A stretch of DNA of 64,000 nucleotides from Gammaproteobacteria bacterium (GTDB taxonomy: Bacteria; Pseudomonadota; Gammaproteobacteria; Steroidobacterales; Woeseiaceae): positions 1-64,000 of the forward strand of contig JAUHZT010000002.1 of assembly GCA_030425905.1 (NCBI GenBank), given 5' to 3'. The translations under genes were made by a program, and so were the position numbers. This document shows, piece by piece, positions 31,340-40,869 of this stretch (positions are counted from its first letter, which is position 1; each line of letters starts with the position of its first letter). The notes below the pieces were generated by a model. It did no database searches, was not told the origin of the DNA, and was given only the letters and a program-made list of their open reading frames with translations.

Positions 31340-32728
31340 ATGAAGTCGTTGCTAAACTTTTTCGCGGCTGGCAAGGATGCGCCACCGATCACGGACCCGG
31401 CCGTGATCGACGCGGAGTTCCGTACGCACCGACGTAATATTATTTTCGTTATTACGCTCAGTTACGGTCTTGGCTACGTCTGCCGCCTCGCACTGAATGT
31501 GGTCAAGAAGCCGCTCATGGACGGGGGCATTTTTACGCCCGAGGAAATGGGTCTGATCGGCTCAATGCTGTTATACGGGTATGCGCTGGGTAAGTTCAGC
31601 AACGGTGTGCTTGCAGACTACTCCAACGTAAAACGCTTTTTTGCAGCAGGGCTGTTTCTTTCGGCGATGATGAACTTCGGCATGTCCATGTCGACGGTCG
31701 TCTGGTTGTCGGCGACGTTCTGGGTGCTGAATGGCTGGTTCCAGGGCTTTGGCGCGCCAGCCTGCGTAGTAGCCCTGGCCAACTGGTTCAGCAATGCCGA
31801 GCGCGGCCGTTACTACGGTCTCTGGAGCACGGCGCATTCGATCGGCGAAGGGCTTACCTACCTGGGTATCGCCTTTCTGATCGCTATGCCGCCGAAGGGG
31901 CTGGGACTGCCCTGGCAATTCGGTTTCTGGGTCCCTGCGGCTATCTGCGTGATCGCGGCAGGTCTTGTCTATTACTTCCTGCAGGATCGGCCGCAGACAC
32001 TCGGCCTGCCGTCAGTGGCAGAATGGCGTGGCGACAGCGGTCTACGCGGTACCGCCAGTCATGATGTACGCAGTATTTTTAAGGACCAGCTACGAGTGCT
32101 TGCGATTCCCTCTATCTGGGTTATCGCGCTAGCCAGTTCGACGATGTACATCACGCGCTACGCGATCAACAGCTGGGGCAATGTATACCTGCAGGAAATC
32201 CGCGGCTTCGACCTGTTCGACGCCAACCTGTTTATTTTTCTCAATACCGCGGCAGGTATCCTGGGTTGCGTGGCCTACGGCTACGTGTCCGATAAATTGT
32301 TTGATGCGCGGCGACCGCCGACAAATCTGATCTTTGGGCTCATGGAGTTGTTGCCGCTGTTTGTTATTTTCTATGGTCCTGCAAACAATTTTGTCCTCGC
32401 GGCGGCACTGATTGTCTATGGTTTTGGCCTGAGTGGTATCCTCGCTTCGCTGGGTGGCTTGTTTGCCGTCGATATTGCACCGAAGAAGGTAGCGGGCGCA
32501 GCGATGGGTTTCATCGGCATTTTCAGCTACCTCGGGGCGGGTTTGCAGGACTATATCAGCGGCAAGCTCATCTACGACACTGAAATTCGCGTTGTCTTTC
32601 CCCTCGGAGACAGCGCCCCAACAGTGTACTTCTACGACTATTCCACACCAATTATTTTCTGGGTCGGCGCGTCCGTTGTTTCTGTCATACTCGCATCAAG
32701 TTTGTGGAAGGTAAGAGCGAGTGACTGA
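31340..32728 (+). CDS. MFS transporter of the organophosphate:Pi antiporter (UhpC/GlpT-like) type
   Basis: LNGWFQGFGAPACVVALANWFSNAERGRYYGLWSTAHSIGEGLTYL, multiple TM helices. Confidence 0.9.
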   Translation: MKSLLNFFAAGKDAPPITDPAVIDAEFRTHRRNIIFVITLSYGLGYVCRLALNVVKKPLMDGGIFTPEEMGLIGSMLLYGYALGKFSNGVLADYSNVKRFFAAGLFLSAMMNFGMSMSTVVWLSATFWVLNGWFQGFGAPACVVALANWFSNAERGRYYGLWSTAHSIGEGLTYLGIAFLIAMPPKGLGLPWQFGFWVPAAICVIAAGLVYYFLQDRPQTLGLPSVAEWRGDSGLRGTASHDVRSIFKDQLRVLAIPSIWVIALASSTMYITRYAINSWGNVYLQEIRGFDLFDANLFIFLNTAAGILGCVAYGYVSDKLFDARRPPTNLIFGLMELLPLFVIFYGPANNFVLAAALIVYGFGLSGILASLGGLFAVDIAPKKVAGAAMGFIGIFSYLGAGLQDYISGKLIYDTEIRVVFPLGDSAPTVYFYDYSTPIIFWVGASVVSVILASSLWKVRASD

Positions 32729-33245
32729 TACCAGGTCATATCTGCAAGGTATTGTTCGTACGCTGGCCGTAGCAGCCTGCGTTACCGCGTGCACTACGGA
32801 CGATGCAACAGACTATTGCAAAAACCACTATGTTTTCCATGCAGAGCATCTCGCGGACGTTGGCACCCTGGCGCTCGAGATGCACGAGGATGGCCATATA
32901 AATTCAAGCCTGCAACTGCCTCGCTCGGCGCTTGCCGGTATGGCGGATGCGTCTGTTGGTCTTGCACCCGAATCCGTTTTTCGGGTGAGTACAGCGTCGC
33001 AGTGCGAACATCAGCGCGTATCTGAGACGATTTCGAATAGCGGATTCGCTGCAACATTTGCATCGGACTGCGGCGCTGACAACGACCTGGGACAGATTGA
33101 CGTGCTGCTGTTTGAAGCGCTACCGGCGCTGGATGAAATGCTTGTTGATATCAAGACGCCAGTAACAGCGAAGCGTTTTGCGATCAGCCGACAGTGCGCG
33201 AACCCGATATTTCGAATCGAACGAGGAACCGTGGATGACGGCTGA
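32721..33245 (+). CDS. Uncharacterised small exported protein/lipoprotein in phytase operon
   Basis: Overlaps upstream MFS end by 8 nt and downstream IMPase start by 11 nt; hydrophobic N-terminus VAACVTAC. Confidence 0.7.
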   Translation: MTDTRSYLQGIVRTLAVAACVTACTTDDATDYCKNHYVFHAEHLADVGTLALEMHEDGHINSSLQLPRSALAGMADASVGLAPESVFRVSTASQCEHQRVSETISNSGFAATFASDCGADNDLGQIDVLLFEALPALDEMLVDIKTPVTAKRFAISRQCANPIFRIERGTVDDG

Positions 33246-34026
33246 TAGCCAGCGGCTGCAGTTTGCCTGTGATGTGGCCCGCGACGCAGGCACGCTTGCG
33301 CTCGAATATTTTTCTAACTTGAGCAGCCTGACGGTGCGCAGCAAGGGCGTGCAGGATATGGCGACCGAAGCGGATGTTAATTCAGAAGCACTGATTCGTG
33401 CCGCTATTGCTTCGGCGTATCCCGAAGACAGTTTTCTCGGTGAGGAAAGCAGTGACAGTTTTGCCGGAAGCAAAGGGGCGGGTACGTGGATTGTCGACCC
33501 GATCGATGGCACACAGCCTTTCGTGAGTGGCATGCGCACCTGGTGTATTTCGATCGCCTATTTTCGCGGCGGTGAGCTTGAGCTCGGCGTAGTCTACGAT
33601 CCGTCGCTGGACGAGATGTTCGCGGCCCAGGCGGGCTGCGGCGCAACGCTCAATGGGCGGCCAATGCAGGTCGCACAGGTGACATCGCTGGACCAGGGGC
33701 TCGTCAGCATGGGCTATTCAACGCGCGTGACGCCGGAAGCGACGCTCGAACCCTTGAGCCGGCTGCTGCACGCCGATGGCATGTTTCACCGCAGTGGCAG
33801 CGGCGCCCTGAGCCTTGCCTACGTCGCCGCTGGTCGCTTAATTGGCTACTACGAGCCACACATGTGTGCCTGGGACTTATCGGCGGGCGCTATTCTTGTG
33901 CGAGAAGCGGGCGGCCGTACCAACGATTGCCTGCCCAATGAGCAGGCGCTGATCGATGGCAGCCCGATGCTCGCGGCTGCGTCTGGCGTGTTCGATGCAT
34001 TAAGCGGTGTGGTTGCAGGAAACTAG
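33235..34026 (+). CDS. Inositol monophosphatase family protein
   Basis: FLGEESSDSF, WIVDPIDGTQPFVSGMRTWCISIAY, WDLSAGAILVREAGG. Confidence 0.93.
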   Translation: MTADSQRLQFACDVARDAGTLALEYFSNLSSLTVRSKGVQDMATEADVNSEALIRAAIASAYPEDSFLGEESSDSFAGSKGAGTWIVDPIDGTQPFVSGMRTWCISIAYFRGGELELGVVYDPSLDEMFAAQAGCGATLNGRPMQVAQVTSLDQGLVSMGYSTRVTPEATLEPLSRLLHADGMFHRSGSGALSLAYVAAGRLIGYYEPHMCAWDLSAGAILVREAGGRTNDCLPNEQALIDGSPMLAAASGVFDALSGVVAGN

Positions 34027-34032
34027 CGGCGT

Positions 34033-34911
34033 TCAGGCGGCGCTCAGGCGAGCAAGATTTCTGTACCCCAGGCTGGCATAGTAATCGGGCGGGGCGACGG
34101 CCGGGTCCTGCTCCGCCTCCACTACGATCCAGCCCTCGTAAGCGGCCTTGCGCAGTGCCGTAAAAAAGCGCTCGTAATCCACGTCGCCATCACCGGGCAC
34201 TGTGAATACGCCATCAAGCACGGCATCCAGAAAACTGCTGTCCCTGTTCTGACACTGGCGCATGACCGGATCACGCACGTCCTTGCAGTGCACATGACCA
34301 ATTCGGCCGGTGTAATCATCAACCAGCTGTACCGGATCGGCGCCCGCAAAGTAAGCATGCCCCGTATCGACGAGCAGGCGAACCTCATCCGAGCTACTGT
34401 TCATCAATGCGTCGATATCGGCGCGCGACTGCACCACGGTACCCATGTGGTGGTGGTAGCACAGCGCGAGCCCCCGATCGGCGCAATAGGCGGCCACCGC
34501 TGACATACGCTCGCCGAAGGATTGCCACTGCGTGGCGTGCAGGTTTGGACGCCGCGACAGCCGTATGTCCTTGTTGGAGTGAATGCAGCCGGTCACTTCC
34601 GCAAAAATAAGCACTTTGCAGCCCATTGCGCACAACAGGTCAGCGTGTTTGCCAATGGCGCCGATTTCCTCGGCGGCGCTGCGGCGCAGCAATTCACCGC
34701 TGTACCAGCCCGACACTAGCGACAGGCCGTGTTCCTCCAGTAAAGGTTTGAGAACTGCCGGGTCACGCGGAAACTTGTGGCCGAGTTCAAGGCCGGCGTA
34801 GCCAGCGGCCGCGGCTTCCCGCAGGCACTTTTCCAGCGAGTTGTTCGCGCCGACGTACTGCAGGTCGTCGTTGCTCCAGGTAATCGGGTTGATGCCTATT
34901 GATACGTTCAT
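34033..34911 (-). CDS. iolE: Myo-inosose-2 dehydratase
   Basis: MNVSIGINPITWSNDDL, YAGLELGHKFPRD, LCYHHHMGTVVQSRADIDALM, DTGHAYFAGADP. Confidence 0.95.
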   Translation of the reverse strand: MNVSIGINPITWSNDDLQYVGANNSLEKCLREAAAAGYAGLELGHKFPRDPAVLKPLLEEHGLSLVSGWYSGELLRRSAAEEIGAIGKHADLLCAMGCKVLIFAEVTGCIHSNKDIRLSRRPNLHATQWQSFGERMSAVAAYCADRGLALCYHHHMGTVVQSRADIDALMNSSSDEVRLLVDTGHAYFAGADPVQLVDDYTGRIGHVHCKDVRDPVMRQCQNRDSSFLDAVLDGVFTVPGDGDVDYERFFTALRKAAYEGWIVVEAEQDPAVAPPDYYASLGYRNLARLSAA

Positions 34912-34945
34912 AGTGAAGTGTCCGCGCTATAGTTTGCAGCGCTAC

Positions 34946-36820
34946 CTAACGCTGTTGGGTTTTATTCTTGTAGGCCTCACGGGCAGCACTCACCGCGGCG
35001 TTGTCACTCGTTGCAGCGACCGGTACGTCCCACCAGGTGCCACCTTCGCTAGTTGATGCGACGGGGTCGGTGTCGATAACGATCACGCTCGTACGCTCGG
35101 CATTTTTTGCCTGCCTGAGCGCTGTGGCCAGTTCATCGAGATTCGCAACCTTGTTTGCCAGTGCGCCAAGCGCGCTCGCATGCTTTACGAAATCAATCGG
35201 AGGCGCCGTGTCGCTGGTGTAACTCGAGGCCAGCAGGTTGTTATAGGGTTTGCCACCAAGCGAGGTTTGCAATCGATTGATACAGGCAAAGCCGCGATTG
35301 TCGAGCAGCACGATAATCAGCTTGACTCCGAGCGCGACCGAGGAAGCGATTTCCGAGTTCAGCATCAGGTAGCTGCCATCGCCAACCGTGACGACAACAT
35401 CGCGCTGGGGCAGCGCAAGCTTCACGCCCAAACCGCCGGCGATCTCATAGCCCATGCAGGAAAAGCCGTATTCAACGTGGTAGTTGTCGGGGTCGCTCAC
35501 GCGCCACAGTTTGTGCAATTCGCCGGGCAGGCCACCAGCGGCACAGACCACCGTCGCATTCTCGGGGAACGTTGCGCTGATCACGCCGAGTACCTGCGCA
35601 TCACTGGGCCTGGCTGCGCCAGTGTCAGAGGTCACCGCTGCATACACCCGGTCCCATTCGTCGCGCAAACCGGCGGCCTTTTGCGACCAGTTTGCGTCGG
35701 CCGACCATGCGCCGAGCCGGTCCTGTAATTCAACGAGGCTGCGCTGTGCATCGCCGCATACCGCCAAGGCATCGCGCTTGACCGCGTCAAACCGGCACAC
35801 GTTGATGCTTAGCATGGCGCAGTCTGGCCGCCGTACAAGCAGGCCCGAACCGGTCGTAAAGTCCTGCAGGCGTGTGCCGATCGCAATCACAAGGTCTGCT
35901 GACTCGGCGAGTTCATTGGCCGCCTGAGTACCGGTCACGCCGATTGCCCCGACGTTCTGCGGGTGACCCCAGTGCAGGCAAGCTTTGCCGGCCTGGGTCT
36001 CCGCTACGGGAATGCCGAAGCGCTCTGCGAAACTTGCGAGTTCCTTTTCTGCTGCAGAGTAAAGAACGCCGCCACCGGCAATAATCAATGGTCGTTTGCT
36101 ACTGCGCAGCAGGTCGGCTGCGCGCGCCAGGCTATCCGCATCCGCGCCCGGGCGTACGAAATGGTGTGTGCGCGGGGCAAAGAACGAGACTGGAAAATCA
36201 AAGACCTCAGCCTGCACGTCTTGCGGCAACGCGAGCGTGACCGGACCGCAGTCTGCCGGATCTGTCAGCACGCTAATAGCCTGTGGTAGCGAGTGCAGCA
36301 ACTGCTCGGGCCGGCTGATGCGATCCCAGTAGCGTGAAACTGGCCGGAAACAGTCATTGGCGGTGACCAGGGGGTCGCCAAAGTCTTCGACCTGCTGCAG
36401 GACAGGGTCGGGCAGGCGATTGGCGAACGTGTCGCCGGGCAGGAGCAGCACCGGAAGACGATTGACGTGCGCTCCGGCCGCCGCCGTTACCATATTGGTC
36501 GCACCCGGCCCAATGGACGTGGTACAGGCCATCATTTGCCGGCGTTTTTTTGCCTTGGCATACGCGATGGCCGAATGCGCCATAGCTTGTTCGTTGTGTG
36601 CACGCAGAACGGGAAGGGCATCCCCGGCGTCCTCAAGTGCTTCACCCATACCTGCAACGTTGCCGTGGCCGAAAATGGCAAAGATGCCGGTAAGCAGGCG
36701 GCAGGTCTCATCATTGACTACGGTGTGCTGAGCGCACAAATAACGGACCAGCGCCTGTGCCGTGGTCAGTCGAATTTTCCCGTCGTTGCCCGTCATCGTA
36801 CCCGTCCTGTCAGTCAGCAT
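34946..36820 (-). CDS. iolD: 3D-(3,5/4)-trihydroxycyclohexane-1,2-dione acylhydrolase
   Basis: ThDP-family: IFGHGNVAGMGEAL, TTSIGPGATNMVTAAA; within iol cluster. Alternative start at Met 36796. Confidence 0.95.
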   Translation of the reverse strand: MLTDRTGTMTGNDGKIRLTTAQALVRYLCAQHTVVNDETCRLLTGIFAIFGHGNVAGMGEALEDAGDALPVLRAHNEQAMAHSAIAYAKAKKRRQMMACTTSIGPGATNMVTAAAGAHVNRLPVLLLPGDTFANRLPDPVLQQVEDFGDPLVTANDCFRPVSRYWDRISRPEQLLHSLPQAISVLTDPADCGPVTLALPQDVQAEVFDFPVSFFAPRTHHFVRPGADADSLARAADLLRSSKRPLIIAGGGVLYSAAEKELASFAERFGIPVAETQAGKACLHWGHPQNVGAIGVTGTQAANELAESADLVIAIGTRLQDFTTGSGLLVRRPDCAMLSINVCRFDAVKRDALAVCGDAQRSLVELQDRLGAWSADANWSQKAAGLRDEWDRVYAAVTSDTGAARPSDAQVLGVISATFPENATVVCAAGGLPGELHKLWRVSDPDNYHVEYGFSCMGYEIAGGLGVKLALPQRDVVVTVGDGSYLMLNSEIASSVALGVKLIIVLLDNRGFACINRLQTSLGGKPYNNLLASSYTSDTAPPIDFVKHASALGALANKVANLDELATALRQAKNAERTSVIVIDTDPVASTSEGGTWWDVPVAATSDNAAVSAAREAYKNKTQQR

Positions 36821-38759
36821 TCCGCGCTGTCGCCTCGCGCGCTGCGGATTCTTCCCAGTAGCGGATCATTGTCTTGTAATTCTCGGCTACCAGGCGGATG
36901 ACAGCTGCATCGTCGCAGTCGCCGTTAAACCATTGCCGCGCAGCGTCGCCAAAGATGCTCCTGCCTACCGCAAAGCCGCGGCAGTAAGGGAACCCGCTGG
37001 CGGTGCGAAAGCTGTCTTTAAGCTCCTGTTCAGGCGCGTCGAGTCCGAGCACGAGTATGCCATGGCACAGTGGGTCGTAGTGTTCGATGACCTCGTTGAT
37101 CTGTTGCCAGCTAGCGCTGCTCTGGGCTTCGAGTTTCCACCAGGCCGGAACGACACCGAGATTGTAGAAGCGGCGCAAGGCGTTGGCTGTCGTGTGCTCG
37201 TCAGCGGCTTGTCCGTTGCTGCTCGTGATAACTTCCAGCAGCAGTTCCCTGCCGAGTTGCGTGCATGCGGCGTTTAGCGCCACCACCTGGCGTTCCTGCT
37301 GCAGCCGCAGGTCGATGGGATCGTCAGGGTGGTAGAAGATCAGGCATTTGACAACGTGTTCGGCGGGCCAGCGCAGGAGCGACAGCGCGATATCCTGCGG
37401 ATCGAAAACCACGGGCCGCGAGGCGGGCACTTCAACAGGGCGACCTATCCACCATTGCTTCGCGCTCAGGTGCGACAGGCAGTCGGCACCGTAGCGCTCG
37501 TCAACGATAACGCCAAGGTTGGCGTGTGAGCCGCGCTCTCTTGCCACCTGTTCAGCCGCTTTGCATACCAGCATCTTGAACGCCGCGATCCGGCTGTCGT
37601 CGGCATCAAGCGAGAAATCGAGTTCCTCGAGTTGCCGGCGGTGATCGAATGCGAGGATCATCAGCGGCGTGTCGGTTTGCCTGCGCGTCGTCGCAACGTG
37701 CAGGTAGTTGATCCTCGGGTCCCTGTCAGGGCGTTTGATCTCAGTGGCACGTTGCAGGTAATCGTCGAGTTCAATGCGTGTTGGCATCGCCGGTGTGCAA
37801 CCGTGCCGTGACACCACCAGTGCGCCACAGGCATTGCCTGCCTGCGCGCATTCGATCCAGCTCTTCTTGTTCAGCCAGGCATTCAGGAAACCGCTCAGGA
37901 ACGCGTCACCGGCACCCAGCACATTAAGTACTTCTACCTGGACACCGCGGATGTTGAGCCCGCCGTCGATATCGTCGGGAATAGCGTGCTCAAAAATACT
38001 GCAACCTAGCGGCCCGCGTTTCAGGACGATGGTTGCGGCAGAGAGCTTGCGTAACTCGCGCAGTGCCAGCAGAACGTCAGGGGACCCACCGGCGATGCTG
38101 ATCTCTTCCTCGGTGCCGACGAGCAGATCGCAGCTGCCCAGCAAGGTTTGTATGCGCTCGGTGACAGCTCGTGACTCGATATACCGCTCTTCACCGCTGC
38201 CCGCCGCGGTCAGGCCCCACAGAACCGGACGGTAGTCGATATCGAGAATGAATTTAGTACCGTTGTTCTTTGCGAACTCGACCGCGCGCTTGACCACCTC
38301 GTAGGTTTGTGGCGTGGAAAGGTGCGTGCCAGTTACCGCCAAAGCGCGACTCGATGCGATATAGGCCTCGTCAAAGTCACCAACTTCCATGCCGAGGTCA
38401 GCACAGTTATCGCGGTAGAAAATATGCGGGAAAGCGTCGCGCCCGGCGATGCCGAGAATAACCAGTCCCGTTAGTCGGGTGGGGTCAGTGACAACGTGGC
38501 TGGTGTCCACTCCTTCACGCGCCAGTTGCTCGCGCACGAAACGTCCCATGTGTTCATTGCCGACCCGCGTCAGCATCGAGGAACGGCTGCCAAGGCGGGC
38601 AAGGCCCGCGGCGAGATTACAGGACGAGCCGCCAAGGTATTTCGCAAAACTCTGCATATCCTCAAGACGTCCGCCAAACTGGTCACCGTAGAGATCGACG
38701 GCGGCGCGACCCAGGCAAATTACATCCAGGGACTTTTGCTGGTCGTTGTACTCAGACAT
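36810..38759 (-). CDS. iolC: 5-dehydro-2-deoxygluconokinase fused to DUF2090 aldolase-like domain (IolC-IolJ type)
   Basis: PfkB part LDVICLGRAAVDLYGDQFGG, GAGDAFLSGFLNAWL; C-terminal MILAFDHRRQLEELDFS... domain. Confidence 0.93.
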   Translation of the reverse strand: MSEYNDQQKSLDVICLGRAAVDLYGDQFGGRLEDMQSFAKYLGGSSCNLAAGLARLGSRSSMLTRVGNEHMGRFVREQLAREGVDTSHVVTDPTRLTGLVILGIAGRDAFPHIFYRDNCADLGMEVGDFDEAYIASSRALAVTGTHLSTPQTYEVVKRAVEFAKNNGTKFILDIDYRPVLWGLTAAGSGEERYIESRAVTERIQTLLGSCDLLVGTEEEISIAGGSPDVLLALRELRKLSAATIVLKRGPLGCSIFEHAIPDDIDGGLNIRGVQVEVLNVLGAGDAFLSGFLNAWLNKKSWIECAQAGNACGALVVSRHGCTPAMPTRIELDDYLQRATEIKRPDRDPRINYLHVATTRRQTDTPLMILAFDHRRQLEELDFSLDADDSRIAAFKMLVCKAAEQVARERGSHANLGVIVDERYGADCLSHLSAKQWWIGRPVEVPASRPVVFDPQDIALSLLRWPAEHVVKCLIFYHPDDPIDLRLQQERQVVALNAACTQLGRELLLEVITSSNGQAADEHTTANALRRFYNLGVVPAWWKLEAQSSASWQQINEVIEHYDPLCHGILVLGLDAPEQELKDSFRTASGFPYCRGFAVGRSIFGDAARQWFNGDCDDAAVIRLVAENYKTMIRYWEESAAREATARNAD

Positions 38760-39555
38760 CCGGATTCCAGTAACGGCTGTCGGGATCCATGATCCACTTG
38801 TGCTCTTCGGTGAACTCGGGGACCGTGTAGCGATCATCCGGCAGATGCCGAATCACCCATGAGTAGTACATGCCATAGCCCGGTGCGGCACATTGCGCAT
38901 GGTCATTCAGGTCTACGATCTTGACGGTGTCGAAATTGCGCACCTTGAGTACCTGCTCGCCCAGTTCGCCGTGGCCGTAGCCCTGCGGTTCCGTAAAGCG
39001 GTAGTGATAAATCTCGGGTTGCGCATGGTGGTGCGGTGGATAGCTGGACCATCCGCCCTGGAAGGTAATGACCTCGCCCAGCACGAGCTCCGTGTTGGGG
39101 TGTGAGTTGGAACCGTCGAAGATCGTGCGCACGTAGCGAAGGCAGCGGTCATTGACCTGGCCTTTGCCGCGCGGCTCGTTTTCGACGTCGTCCGGCGTAA
39201 AAACCCGTGCCGGGAACACCTTGTGGTTGCTGCAGGAGTAAACGGTGAATTCCGTGTCTTCGGTCACTTCAAGGTCGATCGCCGTACCGGACGGCAGATG
39301 AAAACAACTCGCCGATTCATCGAATAGCGAAGTTCGCGCAAAGTCGAGGTCAATGTCTGCCACGGTGCCCTTGACCGCGCCATGCATCAGCAACCAGGCC
39401 GTTTCCGATTCTGTGTCGCAGGCGATCTTGCTGCCTGCCGAAAATTTTCGGACTTCCAGCGTTATCGGCACTTCCTGGTTCCTGTCGAACTCACCCGTGA
39501 TCGTGGTGGTTCCGAGCGGGAAGCCGTCGCGAAAGTTTTTGATGTGGATGGTCAT
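38752..39555 (-). CDS. iolB: 5-deoxy-glucuronate isomerase
   Basis: GWSSYPPHHHAQPEIYHYRFTEPQGYGHGELGEQV; in iol cluster. Confidence 0.95.
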   Translation of the reverse strand: MTIHIKNFRDGFPLGTTTITGEFDRNQEVPITLEVRKFSAGSKIACDTESETAWLLMHGAVKGTVADIDLDFARTSLFDESASCFHLPSGTAIDLEVTEDTEFTVYSCSNHKVFPARVFTPDDVENEPRGKGQVNDRCLRYVRTIFDGSNSHPNTELVLGEVITFQGGWSSYPPHHHAQPEIYHYRFTEPQGYGHGELGEQVLKVRNFDTVKIVDLNDHAQCAAPGYGMYYSWVIRHLPDDRYTVPEFTEEHKWIMDPDSRYWNPDV

Positions 39556-39587
39556 ACTGCCTTACCTCATTCTGTTTGCGTCGCTGC

Positions 39588-40742
39588 TCAGACCAACGCG
39601 TCGTTGTTATCCAGCGCCGACTGCCGGGTATCCACCCATGTGCCTTGAGCGGCCGACAGTTCTATTGCGGCGGTCAGCTGTTGTACGCGGCAACCATTCG
39701 CGAAATCGGAAAACACGGGTGCTCCGCTCGCGATACTGGCAAGGAAATTTCGTACCTCAATAACCTTGAGGTCGTTGATGCCAAGACCGTGGCCAGGTGC
39801 CGGGCAAAATGCCGCGTAGTGCGGATGTTGCGGACCCGAAAGAATAGTACGGTAGCCACGGCGATCGGCAGCGCCGCTGGCGGAATAAAGGCGCAACTCG
39901 TTCATGCGCTCCTGGTCGAACGCAATGCTTCCCTTGCTGCCGTATAACTCAAAGCCGAGCCCGCACTTCTTGCCGGTCGCGATGCGGCTTATGTCGAAGC
40001 TGCCCGGTATCTGATCGTCGAAGCGGCACATGACCTGTGCAATGTCTTCATTCTCAACCTTGCGCAGCGCACCGCTGACTGGATCAGGCCGCTGTTCATG
40101 GATCGTGGTGAGTGAACCAAGCACCGAGGTGACGGGACCGAGCAAATACTCGGCCATGTTAATTAGGTGCGTCCCGAGATCAGCGAGTGCACCGGCGCCG
40201 CCCTGGCTGCGCAGGCAACGCCAGCTAAACGGCGTGGCCGGGTCTGCGAGGTAGTCCTCTTCATACCAGCCACGAAAATTGAAGGATTCGCCGATCTCGC
40301 CTGCCTGGATCATGTTGCGTGCCAGTTCCACCAACGGGTTGCACATGTAGTTAAAACCCATCGATGTCTGCACCCCGGCAGCGGCGGCGGCATCGCGCAA
40401 CTGCATGGCCTGCGCGGCCGTCAACGCGAGCGGTTTTTCGCAGTACACGTGTTTGCCCGCGCGTATGGCCTCCATGGCCATCTCCCAGTGCAAGTGGTTC
40501 GGGGTACAAATGTCGACGACGTCAATCGCGGGGTCGTTGCACACTGAGCGCCAGTCATCACTGGCGGTATCGAAGCCCCAGGCAGCCGCGCAACGCTGCG
40601 CGACGGCGAGCTCGGCATCAACCACGGTTGCCAGGATCGGCGCGTCAAATTCATCGAAGACCGTGCCCACGGAGCGCAGGGCGATCGCATGGGCGTTGCC
40701 CATGAATCCGGTGCCGATCAGGCCAAATCTGAGTTGTGTCAC
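39588..40742 (-). CDS. Gfo/Idh/MocA family oxidoreductase (inositol-isomer dehydrogenase candidate)
   Basis: GLIGTGFMGNAHAIALRSV, NHLHWEMAMEAIRAGKHVYCEKPLALT. Confidence 0.9.
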   Translation of the reverse strand: MTQLRFGLIGTGFMGNAHAIALRSVGTVFDEFDAPILATVVDAELAVAQRCAAAWGFDTASDDWRSVCNDPAIDVVDICTPNHLHWEMAMEAIRAGKHVYCEKPLALTAAQAMQLRDAAAAAGVQTSMGFNYMCNPLVELARNMIQAGEIGESFNFRGWYEEDYLADPATPFSWRCLRSQGGAGALADLGTHLINMAEYLLGPVTSVLGSLTTIHEQRPDPVSGALRKVENEDIAQVMCRFDDQIPGSFDISRIATGKKCGLGFELYGSKGSIAFDQERMNELRLYSASGAADRRGYRTILSGPQHPHYAAFCPAPGHGLGINDLKVIEVRNFLASIASGAPVFSDFANGCRVQQLTAAIELSAAQGTWVDTRQSALDNNDALV

Positions 40743-40817
40743 TTCTACGGGTTCCTGCTGTCAGAGTCGCCTGCGTCCGCCGGGTGCGGCGGCGAGGCAG
40801 GCTCACAGTAACGAATT

Positions 40818-40863
40818 AGAACAAAAATTTCAATTTGTATCAAAAATAGAAAATTCTTTCGAA
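40818..40863. promoter_or_regulatory. Operator-like box B between iolG and the Gfo/Idh gene
   Basis: AGAACAAAAATTTCAATTTGTATCAAAAATAGAAAATTCTTTCGAA, homologous to box A at 29076-29120. Confidence 0.65.
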
Positions 40864-40869
40864 GGTAGC

